Assembly: GCA_963728975.1 (NCBI GenBank)
Contig: CAVSMF010000007.1
Span: 1 to 64,000, forward strand
Direction of reading: 5' to 3'
From: DATFCK01 sp963728975
GTDB taxonomy: Bacteria > Verrucomicrobiota > Verrucomicrobiia > Chthoniobacterales > UBA10450
DNA length: 64,000 nt
Shown here: piece by piece, positions 34,836 through 42,459 of the stretch
Numbering within the stretch: the first letter of the stretch is position 1
Layout of the letters: the number at the start of each line of letters is the position of its first letter
Made by a program: the position numbers and the translations under genes
The notes under the pieces: generated by a model
Databases searched by the model: none
The model's input: only the letters and a program-made list of their open reading frames with translations
What the model was told of the DNA's origin: nothing

Positions 34836-36416
34836 CTAGGATGCGATCTTTTGCAGAAGCGATCGCAACGTCTGGAAGTTGACCGGTTTGGTCAGGTGAT
34901 AATCAAATCCCGCTTCCATGCTGCGTCGAACATCCTCCTCCGTGCCAAACCCGCTGAGCGCGATTCCACTTAACGGCTGCCGGCGTTTTGCCTCGCGCAC
35001 CAGCTCGTAGCCGCTGATATCGGGAAGGCCGATGTCGCTGATGAGCGCATCGAATCGCTCGTTATCGAGAAATTTCAATGCCCCTCGCGCCGAATCGACC
35101 GTGGCCACGTCGTGCCCGCACTTGGTCAAAAGCCGGGAGAGGATCCGGCGGGTATCGGCATGGTCGTCCACGATCAAGACATGCAACCCTCGCGATGTTC
35201 CGGAGCCGCTGCCGTTCGGGCTGGGGAAAGCGGATCGGGGCGCGCTGACCGAATCCAGGGTGATCTTGAAGGTAGCGCCCCGGTTCTTTCCCTTGCTCGA
35301 TACGCTGATGCTCCCCTTGTGCAAATCCAACAGCGTTTTTGAGATCGTTAGGCCAAGACCCAGACCGCCAAATTGGCGGGTAATCGACGGTTCGCCCTGG
35401 TCGAAAGCCTTGAAGATACGGCGCTGCTGCTCCGGTTCGATCCCAATCCCAGTATCGGTAATTTGAAGGACAAGGCGCTGTCCCGTGTTCAGCGTTTTAA
35501 TCGTGATCCGGCCGCCCTCCTTCGTGAACTTGACCGCGTTATTGATCAGGTTCCAAAGGACTTGTTGGATTCGAACCGGATCGGCTTTGATGTGATGCCG
35601 CCTCGCTTCCAGCTTCATCACAAGCCGGATCTCTTTCTCCTCAACATCCTTTCCGACAATCTGAATGGTGTCACGCAAAAGGCGGTGCACATCCATCGTC
35701 TCCCGATGCAGCTCGATTTTACCGCGCGTAATCCGGGTCACATCGAGAAGATCGTCAATCAGTCGCGCCTCCAATTGCACGTTCCTCCAGATGGCGGTTA
35801 CCTCTTCGCGAAACTCCGGCAATAGATCCTCGTGCTCGGCCAGATAACTCGCCGCCGCCAGCGCCGGAGCCAGCGGCGTCCGCAACTCGTGGCTTAGCAA
35901 GGCCAGAAAATCGTCTTTTGCCTTGCTCGCCTTTTCCGCCGCAATCTTCGCTGCCCGCAATTTTTCCTCAAACCGCTTCCGCTCCGTGATATCCCGGAAC
36001 GTCCAAACTCGCCCCACGGTCCGGTTATCGATCTGCTGGAGCTTGGAGTAGCGTTCGAATACCCGGCCGTCGGCAAATTCCACTACGTCGAAAGTCTCCG
36101 GCACAGCGGAATCGTAAATGGCTTTGATCTCGGAAATAAACTTCTGCGGATCCTTAAATTGTTTGCTGAATATTTCCCTGAGCTCCCGGACGCTGGCCGA
36201 CTGAATCGTTCTGCGGGAGACTCCCATCATCTCGACGTATTTTTCGTTGAAACCGGTTACCTTGTGGGCGCCGTCGGTGATCACGATGGCGTCGGTAGTG
36301 GATTCGAGGGTGGCCCGCATCATGACGAGCAAATTGGCCAGCTCCTCGGTTTTTTGATTCAGCGCTTTTTGCAACCGGACCAGTTCCCGCTCCGCCCGCT
36401 TGGTGGGAATTGCCAT
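34836..36416 (-). CDS. PAS hybrid histidine kinase with C-terminal receiver
   Basis: 526 residues from ATG 36416. An N-terminal coiled coil (RELVRLQKALNQKTEELANL) leads into a PAS domain (about 45-145, ending TVGRVWTFRDITERKRFEEK). HisKA: ALLSHELRTPLAPALAAASY, with phospho-His near residue 176. HATPase_c: NLINNAVKFTKEGG, DTGIGIEPEQQRRIFKAFDQ, GGLGLGLTISKTLL. Receiver: VLIVDDHADTRRILSRLLTK, phospho-Asp in LISDIGLPDISG, and LTKPVNF. No membrane segment, so it is a cytosolic sensor. No dedicated partner regulator adjoins it. CheB/CheR-type kinases of this layout are common in this phylum. Confidence 0.93.
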   Translation of the reverse strand: MAIPTKRAERELVRLQKALNQKTEELANLLVMMRATLESTTDAIVITDGAHKVTGFNEKYVEMMGVSRRTIQSASVRELREIFSKQFKDPQKFISEIKAIYDSAVPETFDVVEFADGRVFERYSKLQQIDNRTVGRVWTFRDITERKRFEEKLRAAKIAAEKASKAKDDFLALLSHELRTPLAPALAAASYLAEHEDLLPEFREEVTAIWRNVQLEARLIDDLLDVTRITRGKIELHRETMDVHRLLRDTIQIVGKDVEEKEIRLVMKLEARRHHIKADPVRIQQVLWNLINNAVKFTKEGGRITIKTLNTGQRLVLQITDTGIGIEPEQQRRIFKAFDQGEPSITRQFGGLGLGLTISKTLLDLHKGSISVSSKGKNRGATFKITLDSVSAPRSAFPSPNGSGSGTSRGLHVLIVDDHADTRRILSRLLTKCGHDVATVDSARGALKFLDNERFDALISDIGLPDISGYELVREAKRRQPLSGIALSGFGTEEDVRRSMEAGFDYHLTKPVNFQTLRSLLQKIAS

Positions 36417-36539
36417 ATTAACCACTCAGAAGAGATGCTGAGGTTATCGACATCCGCCGTCAACATACCACTCTCTCAGGGCCGGGAAAGCGACCCGAAA
36501 TGCCCGGCCTATAGCGCGTGTTCCCGCCTTCCTCAGGGA

Positions 36540-36784
36540 TTTTCCTGGGTTCTTGGCGTCCAGGTTTCCAGATTTTGGCCACGGATTTACACAGGTGAAA
36601 CACAGATACGGCGAAGAGGGGGCTGCGCTCCCCCCGGCGTCTCACAGAGACGCCCTACAACGCATTTCCTGCTTTGCTGCGTTCCTTAGCAATTCTCCTT
36701 CCTGGCTTCCTGTCCGGGCTTCTCCCCGGGCGCCTACGGAGATGCGCCCCTACCTGTGCAAGATTTCCTGCTTTCCTTAGCGCG
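36540..36784. repeat. Dispersed repeat cluster, copy 4 (partial)
   Basis: Carries a diverged cacggatttacacaggtg segment, one ggcgtctcacagagacgcc palindrome (36638) and one gcgcctacggagatgcgc palindrome (36730), in the same order as at 34.0 kb. Confidence 0.8.
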
Positions 36785-37213
36785 TCAGTCCGGCTGGTTG
36801 CGGTCGTAGGGAATAATGTTGTCCCATTCGTCGGCGGATGAACGGGCCACGAAGGCCACCACCGGTTCGGTGTCGCTCATATTAAAGACTTCGTGCGGCA
36901 CGCCCGGTTTGATGTAAATGAAGTCGCCGGCTTCGTTTTCCACCGTTTGCTTGAGGCCGCGTCCGAATGCGTGGCGCACGTTTCCTTCGAGGATGTAGAG
37001 GATCACTTCGAAACCGACATGAATATGGGCATAAGCGATGCCGCCCGGCGGTATGGTGGCGATGTTGGCAGACAAGCCGGTTGTGCCGACGTTCTTGGCC
37101 GACATGCCCTGTTTATAATGAATGCCATTCCAATCCCTCCGGGCGCCGCCGCCGCGAATGGTCAATATTCCGTCATGATCTTCTACCGCGCTGAGTTGAA
37201 TATTGTCTTTCAT
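36785..37213 (-). CDS. Cupin-domain protein
   Basis: 142 residues: IATIPPGGIAYAHIHVGFEV then ILYILEGNVRHAFG carries the cupin-1 motif (H-x-H plus E), and AGDFIYIKPGVPHEVFNMSD the cupin-2 motif with the third His. A compact single-cupin metal-binding protein, enzyme or sensor; substrate unknown. Stand-alone, downstream of repeat cluster 4. Confidence 0.85.
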   Translation of the reverse strand: MKDNIQLSAVEDHDGILTIRGGGARRDWNGIHYKQGMSAKNVGTTGLSANIATIPPGGIAYAHIHVGFEVILYILEGNVRHAFGRGLKQTVENEAGDFIYIKPGVPHEVFNMSDTEPVVAFVARSSADEWDNIIPYDRNQPD

Positions 37214-37438
37214 AACAGCTGATGCCGAGTCGTATTATCCGCAGATTACGCGGAGGCGGCGGTGAGCGAAAGTCGAATTCATTAGGCCAAACGAACGACG
37301 AGCGGCGAATGGCGTGGCTGGGGAGCGCTGGGAGAAAGTTTAACCGCGGATTTCTCGGATTTTACGGATTACAGCGAGCCAAGAGCGCCTGGCGCTTCGC
37401 CTCTGGTTCAAGAGTTGAGCGGCGTGTGTCCGGATGCG

Positions 37439-38056
37439 CTACAAATGGATCCGTTGCTCGGATCGACGGCGCCCCCCGCGATTAGTCGCTCGATGGACCG
37501 CGACGCTGACATCCGCATGCCTGGGACAAGTAACAAGATGGTCGTTAACCATACCCGTCGCTTGCATCAAAGCGTAGCAGATGGTTGAGCCGACGAACTT
37601 AAACCCGCGTCGCAGCAAGTCGCGGCTCATGGCATCGGATTCGGCCGTGCGCGCGGGCACGTCCGACATTCTGCGCCAGCGATTCTGCTTCGGTTTGCCG
37701 CCAACAAAGCTCCATAGATATGCGTCGAACGTCGTTTCCTTTTGCAACGCCAGAAGCGCTTTGGCGTTGCCGATTGTTGCCTCGATTTTAAGACGGTTGC
37801 GAACAATACCGGAATCCGCCAGCAGCCGCCGCACATCGCGCCTGCCATAGCCGGCGATTTGTTCCGCGCGGAATCCGTCGAACGCTTTCCGATAATCTTC
37901 CCGTTTCTTGAGGATTGTGGTCCAGCTCAATCCGGCCTGAGCCCCTTCCAGAATCAGGAACTCAAACAGCTTTCGGTCGTCATGCACCGGCACGCCCCAT
38001 TCCCGATCGTGATAGGTGATATTTGGCTCGACCGCGGCCCAGGGACAACGCGCCAT
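37439..38056 (-). CDS. tag: DNA-3-methyladenine glycosylase I
   Basis: 205 residues: MARCPWAAVEPNITYHDREW then GVPVHDDRKLFEFL, LEGAQAGLSWTTILKKREDY, FVGSTICYALMQATGMVNDH and LVTCPRH. Cys4 and His16 with the C-terminal His and Cys (NDHLVTC) are the zinc-snap ligands of Tag. It excises 3-methyladenine from alkylated DNA. The tail (RATNRGGRRRSEQRIHL) is a lineage extension. It lies 9 bp downstream of a DUF5069 gene and may be co-transcribed with it. Confidence 0.94.
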   Translation of the reverse strand: MARCPWAAVEPNITYHDREWGVPVHDDRKLFEFLILEGAQAGLSWTTILKKREDYRKAFDGFRAEQIAGYGRRDVRRLLADSGIVRNRLKIEATIGNAKALLALQKETTFDAYLWSFVGGKPKQNRWRRMSDVPARTAESDAMSRDLLRRGFKFVGSTICYALMQATGMVNDHLVTCPRHADVSVAVHRATNRGGRRRSEQRIHL

Positions 38057-38065
38057 GCTCGAGGA

Positions 38066-38527
38066 TCAGGCTTTGCCGCCGAAGGTGACGTGATCGTCCA
38101 GATCGAGGAGGTCGAACCAGGTTTTCACGTCTTCGCGGGTCTTGCTAAATTGACCGACGCGTTCAGCGAAGAACTCGAGCGTCTCAACGTCGCCATCCGG
38201 GCCGCGTTCGCTGAAGTAAGCGCTCCATTGCTGAATCTCCCACGGTGTTCGTTTGTGGGGCGCATTTTCCTCGATCCACGCCAGCATTTCGCCATCGCCT
38301 TTTCCGGTAGCGATCTCGGCCTTCAACGTTTCGGGAGTTATCCCGGTAAACCGGAACCAGTGATGATCGGCCGGGTTGTTATATTTGTATTCGCCCGCGG
38401 TGCCGGCGATTTCGGCCCGCCCTTTATCGATAATGCGGGGCAGGACGACATAGCCGCCGAGACGGGATCGCGGACTGCGAGGTGGCCGCTGGGTCAGGTT
38501 CGGTGCGTGATTCAATTTTGGATTCAT
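38066..38527 (-). CDS. DUF5069 family protein
   Basis: 153 residues: APNLTQRPPRSPRSRLGGYV, VLPRIIDKGRAEIAGTAGEY, KYNNPADHHWFRFTGITPET, then AWIEENAPHKRTPWEIQQWS and RVGQFSKTREDVKTWFDLLD. This is the DUF5069 signature, a family frequent in Verrucomicrobiota and related phyla; function unknown. Complete; 9 bp upstream of tag. Confidence 0.9.
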   Translation of the reverse strand: MNPKLNHAPNLTQRPPRSPRSRLGGYVVLPRIIDKGRAEIAGTAGEYKYNNPADHHWFRFTGITPETLKAEIATGKGDGEMLAWIEENAPHKRTPWEIQQWSAYFSERGPDGDVETLEFFAERVGQFSKTREDVKTWFDLLDLDDHVTFGGKA

Positions 38528-38567
38528 GACCGAACTTATCAGTGCTCGTTAAGAAAAACAGCCGTCT

Positions 38568-39680
38568 CTAGCCGGGTTTTCGCCCGGGAGAGCGCGGCTT
38601 TTCCAGGACCACCAGCGCGATCCCGCCCAAGACAGCGACGGACGCGATTACAAAACGCAATGTCAACGACTCACCGAGCAGGAGAATCCCGCCGGCGGCA
38701 GCGAGGACGGGCACGCTAAGTTGAACAGTTGCGGCACTGGCTGCTTTGAGGCTGGGCAAAGCGCTGTACCAAATGACGTAACCGAGCCCGGAAGTGATTG
38801 CTCCGGAGATCAGAGCGTAGCCGATTCCCAGCCGATCGAGTTGCGCCCAGGGGAACAGAAGAATGCAGGCGGCAGCGGCGAACGGAACGGCGCGCAGAAA
38901 ATTGCCGGTGGTAGCGGCGATGGCGTTACCACTGGTTCTGCCCAGGAGCGAATAAATGCCCCAGGCCACTCCGGCGCTCAGCATCAATGTCGATCCAATT
39001 AACGGGGGAGCGGAAAGACCGGGGAAGACAAGCAGGACAAGGCCGGCTACGGCCACGGCAAGACCGGCAATCTGGATTGCACGGAGCCGCTCGCCTTGAC
39101 GGACGGCCCAGAAAATCATGGTGGCCTGGACTGCCCCGAAGAGGAGCAACGCCCCGGTCCCGGCCGAAAGGGTGTTATAGGCGAAGGAAAAGGCTGCCGC
39201 ATATATATAGAGGGCAACCGCGGACGCCCAGGTCCCGGCTTCTTTCCAGCCAGGGAGCCTGATCCCGGCTTTCTCCCTCCGAGAGCCGCCGCTGGTGTCG
39301 GCAGGGCGCTGGGCCGATGGAGATTCCTGGCCGCTTTCTCGTCCATCAGCCAAAGGCGAAGCCGTTTTTTCAACCAGCAACCTTCTGCGAACCACCAGAA
39401 TGATCCAAAGGGTGACCGCTCCGGAAAAGATCCGGACGAAAGTAAAGCTGGCCGCGTCGATGCCGGTTTGTTTGAGGGCAGCGCGGCAAAGGAGCGAGTT
39501 GCTGGCAAAGGCGATCATCGTGAGCGAGGTCAGGATGAAAATGCGTGCCTTCAAAGAGGAACAAGGATTCCGAATTGAGGCCTGTTCGGAAAGCGAAATA
39601 ATGGGTGTCCGGGCCGATCCGGATGGGGCGTGAGCAAAGGGGCCACGACCATTGGTCTCGGCTAGGACGGGGGGGGCCAT
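38568..39680 (-). CDS. EamA/DMT-family membrane transporter
   Basis: 370 residues as the longest frame; family similarity begins at about residue 44 (LKARIFILTSLTMIAFASNS, then LLCRAALKQTG), so a TTG start near 39551 is plausible and the first 43 codons may not be translated. Ten membrane helices in two EamA repeats (for example SLTMIAFASNSLLCRAALKQ and LMLSAGVAWGIYSLLGRTSG). A polar insertion of about 50 residues (TASPLADGRESGQESP) between helices 2 and 3 is unusual. It exports small metabolites; the substrate is unknown. The ArsR operon diverges from it. Confidence 0.88.
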   Translation of the reverse strand: MAPPVLAETNGRGPFAHAPSGSARTPIISLSEQASIRNPCSSLKARIFILTSLTMIAFASNSLLCRAALKQTGIDAASFTFVRIFSGAVTLWIILVVRRRLLVEKTASPLADGRESGQESPSAQRPADTSGGSRREKAGIRLPGWKEAGTWASAVALYIYAAAFSFAYNTLSAGTGALLLFGAVQATMIFWAVRQGERLRAIQIAGLAVAVAGLVLLVFPGLSAPPLIGSTLMLSAGVAWGIYSLLGRTSGNAIAATTGNFLRAVPFAAAACILLFPWAQLDRLGIGYALISGAITSGLGYVIWYSALPSLKAASAATVQLSVPVLAAAGGILLLGESLTLRFVIASVAVLGGIALVVLEKPRSPGRKPG

Positions 39681-39722
39681 TTCATCGGCCGAAAAATTTC
39701 TCTTGCCCTGATGGAAAACAAC

Positions 39723-39748
39723 GGTTAAATACTTAACCAGATGGTTAA
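39723..39748. promoter_or_regulatory. Candidate ArsR operator at the regulator's own start
   Basis: Two overlapping inverted repeats, ggttaaatacttaacc (39723-39738) and ttaaccagatggttaa (39733-39748), cover the ArsR start codon. TTAA-rich palindromes at the regulator start fit autorepression by ArsR/SmtB proteins; no binding data are available. Confidence 0.55.
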
Positions 39749-40100
39749 ATATAAGGCAACCAGATTAGATCGCACTTTCGCCGCCCTGGCCGATCCCACC
39801 CGCCGCCGGATCCTGGCTCAGTTGGCCCGGGGCGACCGCTGCGTTACCGATCTGGCCCGGCCTTATTCCATCTCCTTGCCGGCGGTCTCCAAACATTTGC
39901 GGGTCCTGGAAAAAGCCGGATTGCTCCGCCGCCGCCGCTATGGGCGCGTGCACCAGCTGAAATTGGAGGCGAAGCCAATCCGACGCGCCGCCCAGTGGGT
40001 GGAAGAATACCGCAAATTCTGGGAGGGATCGCTCGATCGTCTGGCCGACTACCTGGAAAAGTCGGAAAAGCGATCCGGCAAAAAGGGAAAGGCAGGGTAA
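39741..40100 (+). CDS. ArsR-family winged-helix regulator
   Basis: 119 residues: RTFAALADPTRRRILAQLAR, GDRCVTDLARPYSISLPAVS (recognition helix), KHLRVLEKAGLLRRRRYGRV, HQLKLEAKPIRRAAQWVEEY, then RKFWEGSLDRLADYLEK. This is the ArsR subgroup that typically controls SRPBCC and DUF899-type genes, not the metal-sensing type (no Cys pair). It is the first gene of a plus-strand run of five; a palindrome overlaps its start. Confidence 0.92.
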   Translation: MVKYKATRLDRTFAALADPTRRRILAQLARGDRCVTDLARPYSISLPAVSKHLRVLEKAGLLRRRRYGRVHQLKLEAKPIRRAAQWVEEYRKFWEGSLDRLADYLEKSEKRSGKKGKAG

Positions 40101-40104
40101 TTCG

Positions 40105-40968
40105 ATGTGTCCGATTTGCGCAACGACTCTGGCTTTGGTCGCCTTGGGAGCGACCTCCAGCGGCGGACTTACCGCGTTGACCATTAACCAGCGTTCTCGA
40201 AGAAAGGAAAAAACTCAATCAGAGGAAAAACCAATGAAAGTCAAAGAGTCAGAAGCAAAAACAGAACAGATCATTCATCCACGGATCGTGCCGGAAACAG
40301 AGTGGCTGGTCGCGCGCAAAGACCTGCTGAGCCGGGAAAAAGAGCTCACCCGCCTGCGTGATGAAGTGACCCGGCACCGCCGCGAGTTACCCTGGGTCAG
40401 GGTCGAAAAGAACTATCTTTTCGATGGCCCCGGCGGAAAAGAGACCCTGGCCGATCTGTTTGACGGTCGGAGCCAGCTGATCGTCTATCATTTCATGTTT
40501 GGCCCGGGCTGGGAGGAAGGTTGTAAAAGCTGTTCCTATCTGGCGGACCACTTCGACGGGGCCAACTGGCATTTGCCGCATCGGGACGTCACCTTGGTGG
40601 CTGTCTCGCGCGCGCCTCTGTCCGAACTTGAAGCTTACAGAAATCGCATGGGTTGGCGTTTCAAATGGCTGTCATCGCACGGGAACGATTTCAACTTCGA
40701 TTATCACGTCTCTTTCACCAGCGAGGAAGAAAAGAAGGGCAAAGCTTATTACAATTATTCAATGGGAGAATTCATGATGGACGAACTCCCGGGGCTCAGT
40801 GTCTTTTACAAAGATGAGAACGGCGCGGTGTATCACACCTATTCCACCTACGCCCGCGGACTCGACAGCCTGGTTGGCGCCTACAATTTTCTTGATCTCG
40901 TGCCAAAAGGCCGGGACGAAAATCCGGACGCAACCATGGATTGGGTCCGCCGTCACGACGATTACTGA
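40105..40968 (+). CDS. DUF899 thioredoxin-like protein with N-terminal hydrophobic leader in frame
   Basis: 287 residues as one frame. The DUF899 body starts around the internal Met at 40234 (MKVKESEAKTEQIIHPRIVP), with LLSREKELTRLRDEVTRHRR, YHFMFGPGWEEGCKSCSYLA, VTLVAVSRAPLSELEAYRNR and GLSVFYKDENGAVYHTYSTY. The preceding 43 residues (MCPICATTLALVALGATSSG) resemble a small separate membrane peptide often found beside ArsR operons. Here no stop separates it, so either a fusion or an internal start (rich RBS agaggaaaaacc before 40234) is used. The redox role is inferred from the CxxC-like C-K-S-C. Confidence 0.85.
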   Translation: MCPICATTLALVALGATSSGGLTALTINQRSRRKEKTQSEEKPMKVKESEAKTEQIIHPRIVPETEWLVARKDLLSREKELTRLRDEVTRHRRELPWVRVEKNYLFDGPGGKETLADLFDGRSQLIVYHFMFGPGWEEGCKSCSYLADHFDGANWHLPHRDVTLVAVSRAPLSELEAYRNRMGWRFKWLSSHGNDFNFDYHVSFTSEEEKKGKAYYNYSMGEFMMDELPGLSVFYKDENGAVYHTYSTYARGLDSLVGAYNFLDLVPKGRDENPDATMDWVRRHDDY

Positions 40969-41077
40969 AACCGTATGCGCCGAAGGGACGCAATGAAGCG
41001 GAGGACGTCTGGTGGCGGCGCCGCGACGAATACGACAAGCGCTGACTAAACGAAACCGATTAATAAACAAACAGGAT

Positions 41078-41515
41078 ATGGCAACAATAAACACACCCTT
41101 TTCAGGCGGATGCGCGTGCGGCGCGATTCGCTATGAATCCACAGCAGAACCGGTAATGATGATTCACTGTCATTGCCGGGATTGCCAGCGATCCAGCGGC
41201 GGTCCGTTCTCGTCTTACGTGATCGTGCCGCAGGAAGCCTTTAAACTCTTGCAAGGCTCAGTTCGCTTCCATGACTCTCCGAGCGAGGCCGGTGGCAAAG
41301 CACATCGGGGCTTTTGTCCGGAGTGCGGTTCGCCAGTTATGGTCAAGACTGACGCCTTTGCTCAGTCTGTCGCGATCCGAACTGCGAGCCTGGATGATCC
41401 CAGCTGGTTCAACCCGCAGATGGATGTTTTCGTTTCGGACGCGCAACCCTGGGACCAAATGGATCCGAACATTCCGAAATTCGAGCAGTATCCGCCGTTT
41501 ACAGAATCAAAATGA
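41078..41515 (+). CDS. GFA/CENP-V-type zinc protein
   Basis: 145 residues from ATG 41078: FSGGCACGAIRYESTAEPVM then MIHCHCRDCQRSSGG, PFSSYVIVPQEAFKLLQGSV, and HRGFCPECGSPVMVK. The CxC, CHCxxC and CxxC ligands form the structural and catalytic zinc sites of the glutathione-dependent formaldehyde-activating (GFA) superfamily. Most members have unknown substrates. Its last codons overlap the SRPBCC start by 4 bp. Confidence 0.9.
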   Translation: MATINTPFSGGCACGAIRYESTAEPVMMIHCHCRDCQRSSGGPFSSYVIVPQEAFKLLQGSVRFHDSPSEAGGKAHRGFCPECGSPVMVKTDAFAQSVAIRTASLDDPSWFNPQMDVFVSDAQPWDQMDPNIPKFEQYPPFTESK

Positions 41516-41958
41516 AAGCAGAAGAAAAGACGTCACTCAAAATCAAGAGATTCATCAATGCGCCGCGCGATCGTGTTTACGCCGCGTGGACAGATCCCGT
41601 GCAACTCAAGGAATGGTGGGGTCCGGAAGGAGTTCGGACGCGTAACTTTGCCGCGGACGCGCGTCCTGGCGGCAAGTATCAATGGGACCTGGTCAATCAG
41701 GAGGGGGAAGAGATGACGGTGCGCGGCGAATATCGCGAACTGATGCCCGGCAAGAAAATCGTTTTCACCTGGCAATGGGATGACGATGAAGTTTGGGAAG
41801 GCCGCACCAGCGTCGTGACGGTGGAACTCGAGGACGTCGAGGGTGGAACCGAGCTTTGTTTGACCCACGTCCAACTGCCGAGCGAACAGTCACGCGATCG
41901 GCACAACGAGGGTTGGAACAGCGTTCTGGACAGACTCGAAAAACTTTTCAGCCGGTAA
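41512..41958 (+). CDS. SRPBCC (AHSA1-like) protein
   Basis: 148 residues: SLKIKRFINAPRDRVYAAWT, DPVQLKEWWGPEGVRTRNFA, DARPGGKYQWDLVNQEGEEM, ELMPGKKIVFTWQWDDDEVW and WNSVLDRLEKLF. This is the AHSA1/START-like hydrophobic-pocket fold usually encoded with ArsR regulators of this subgroup. Ligand unknown. Translationally coupled (ATGA) to the GFA gene. Confidence 0.92.
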   Translation: MKAEEKTSLKIKRFINAPRDRVYAAWTDPVQLKEWWGPEGVRTRNFAADARPGGKYQWDLVNQEGEEMTVRGEYRELMPGKKIVFTWQWDDDEVWEGRTSVVTVELEDVEGGTELCLTHVQLPSEQSRDRHNEGWNSVLDRLEKLFSR

Positions 41959-41991
41959 TTATTGGTCTAACTAAATAATAAAGGAGGAAAA

Positions 41992-42375
41992 ATGGATACG
42001 GAGGAAGTAGCAAGGAAAGTAGTGGAATTCGTTCGCAAACAAGCGTGGTACGAAGCGCTTGATGCGCTCTACGATAAGGATGTCGTCAGCGTAGAAGCGA
42101 ATACGTCGGACGATAGCGGCAGCTCACCCGAAACGCGCGGAAAGGAGGGGGTGCGGGGCAAAATCGACTGGTGGGTCAATGCGATGGAAGTTAACAGCTT
42201 TAAAGCAAGCGAACCCTTCGTCGCGCACGATCGATTTGTCGTGCGGTATGATGCTGATATAACGGACAAAAAGTCCAAACAGCGGCACCAAATGTCGGAA
42301 GTCGGTGTTTACACAGTTAAGAACGGCAAGATTGTGCGCGAGGAATTTCTGCCGCGAATACAAAGCAGGGGCTGA
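41992..42375 (+). CDS. SnoaL-like (NTF2-fold) protein
   Basis: 127 residues: VEFVRKQAWYEALDALYDKD, VVSVEANTSDDSGSSPETRG, KEGVRGKIDWWVNAMEVNSF, HDRFVVRYDADITDKKSKQR and KIVREEFLP. This is the small cone-shaped NTF2/SnoaL fold. Preceded by ggaggaaaa, a strong RBS. Last gene of the ArsR run. Confidence 0.88.
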   Translation: MDTEEVARKVVEFVRKQAWYEALDALYDKDVVSVEANTSDDSGSSPETRGKEGVRGKIDWWVNAMEVNSFKASEPFVAHDRFVVRYDADITDKKSKQRHQMSEVGVYTVKNGKIVREEFLPRIQSRG

Positions 42376-42459
42376 TGTTGCCGAATTAGGAAAGCAAAGC
42401 ATTCGGCGGCCAAACCGAGCCTAGCTTGCCTCACCCGGCAGCGAAGAAGTTCGGCAGAT

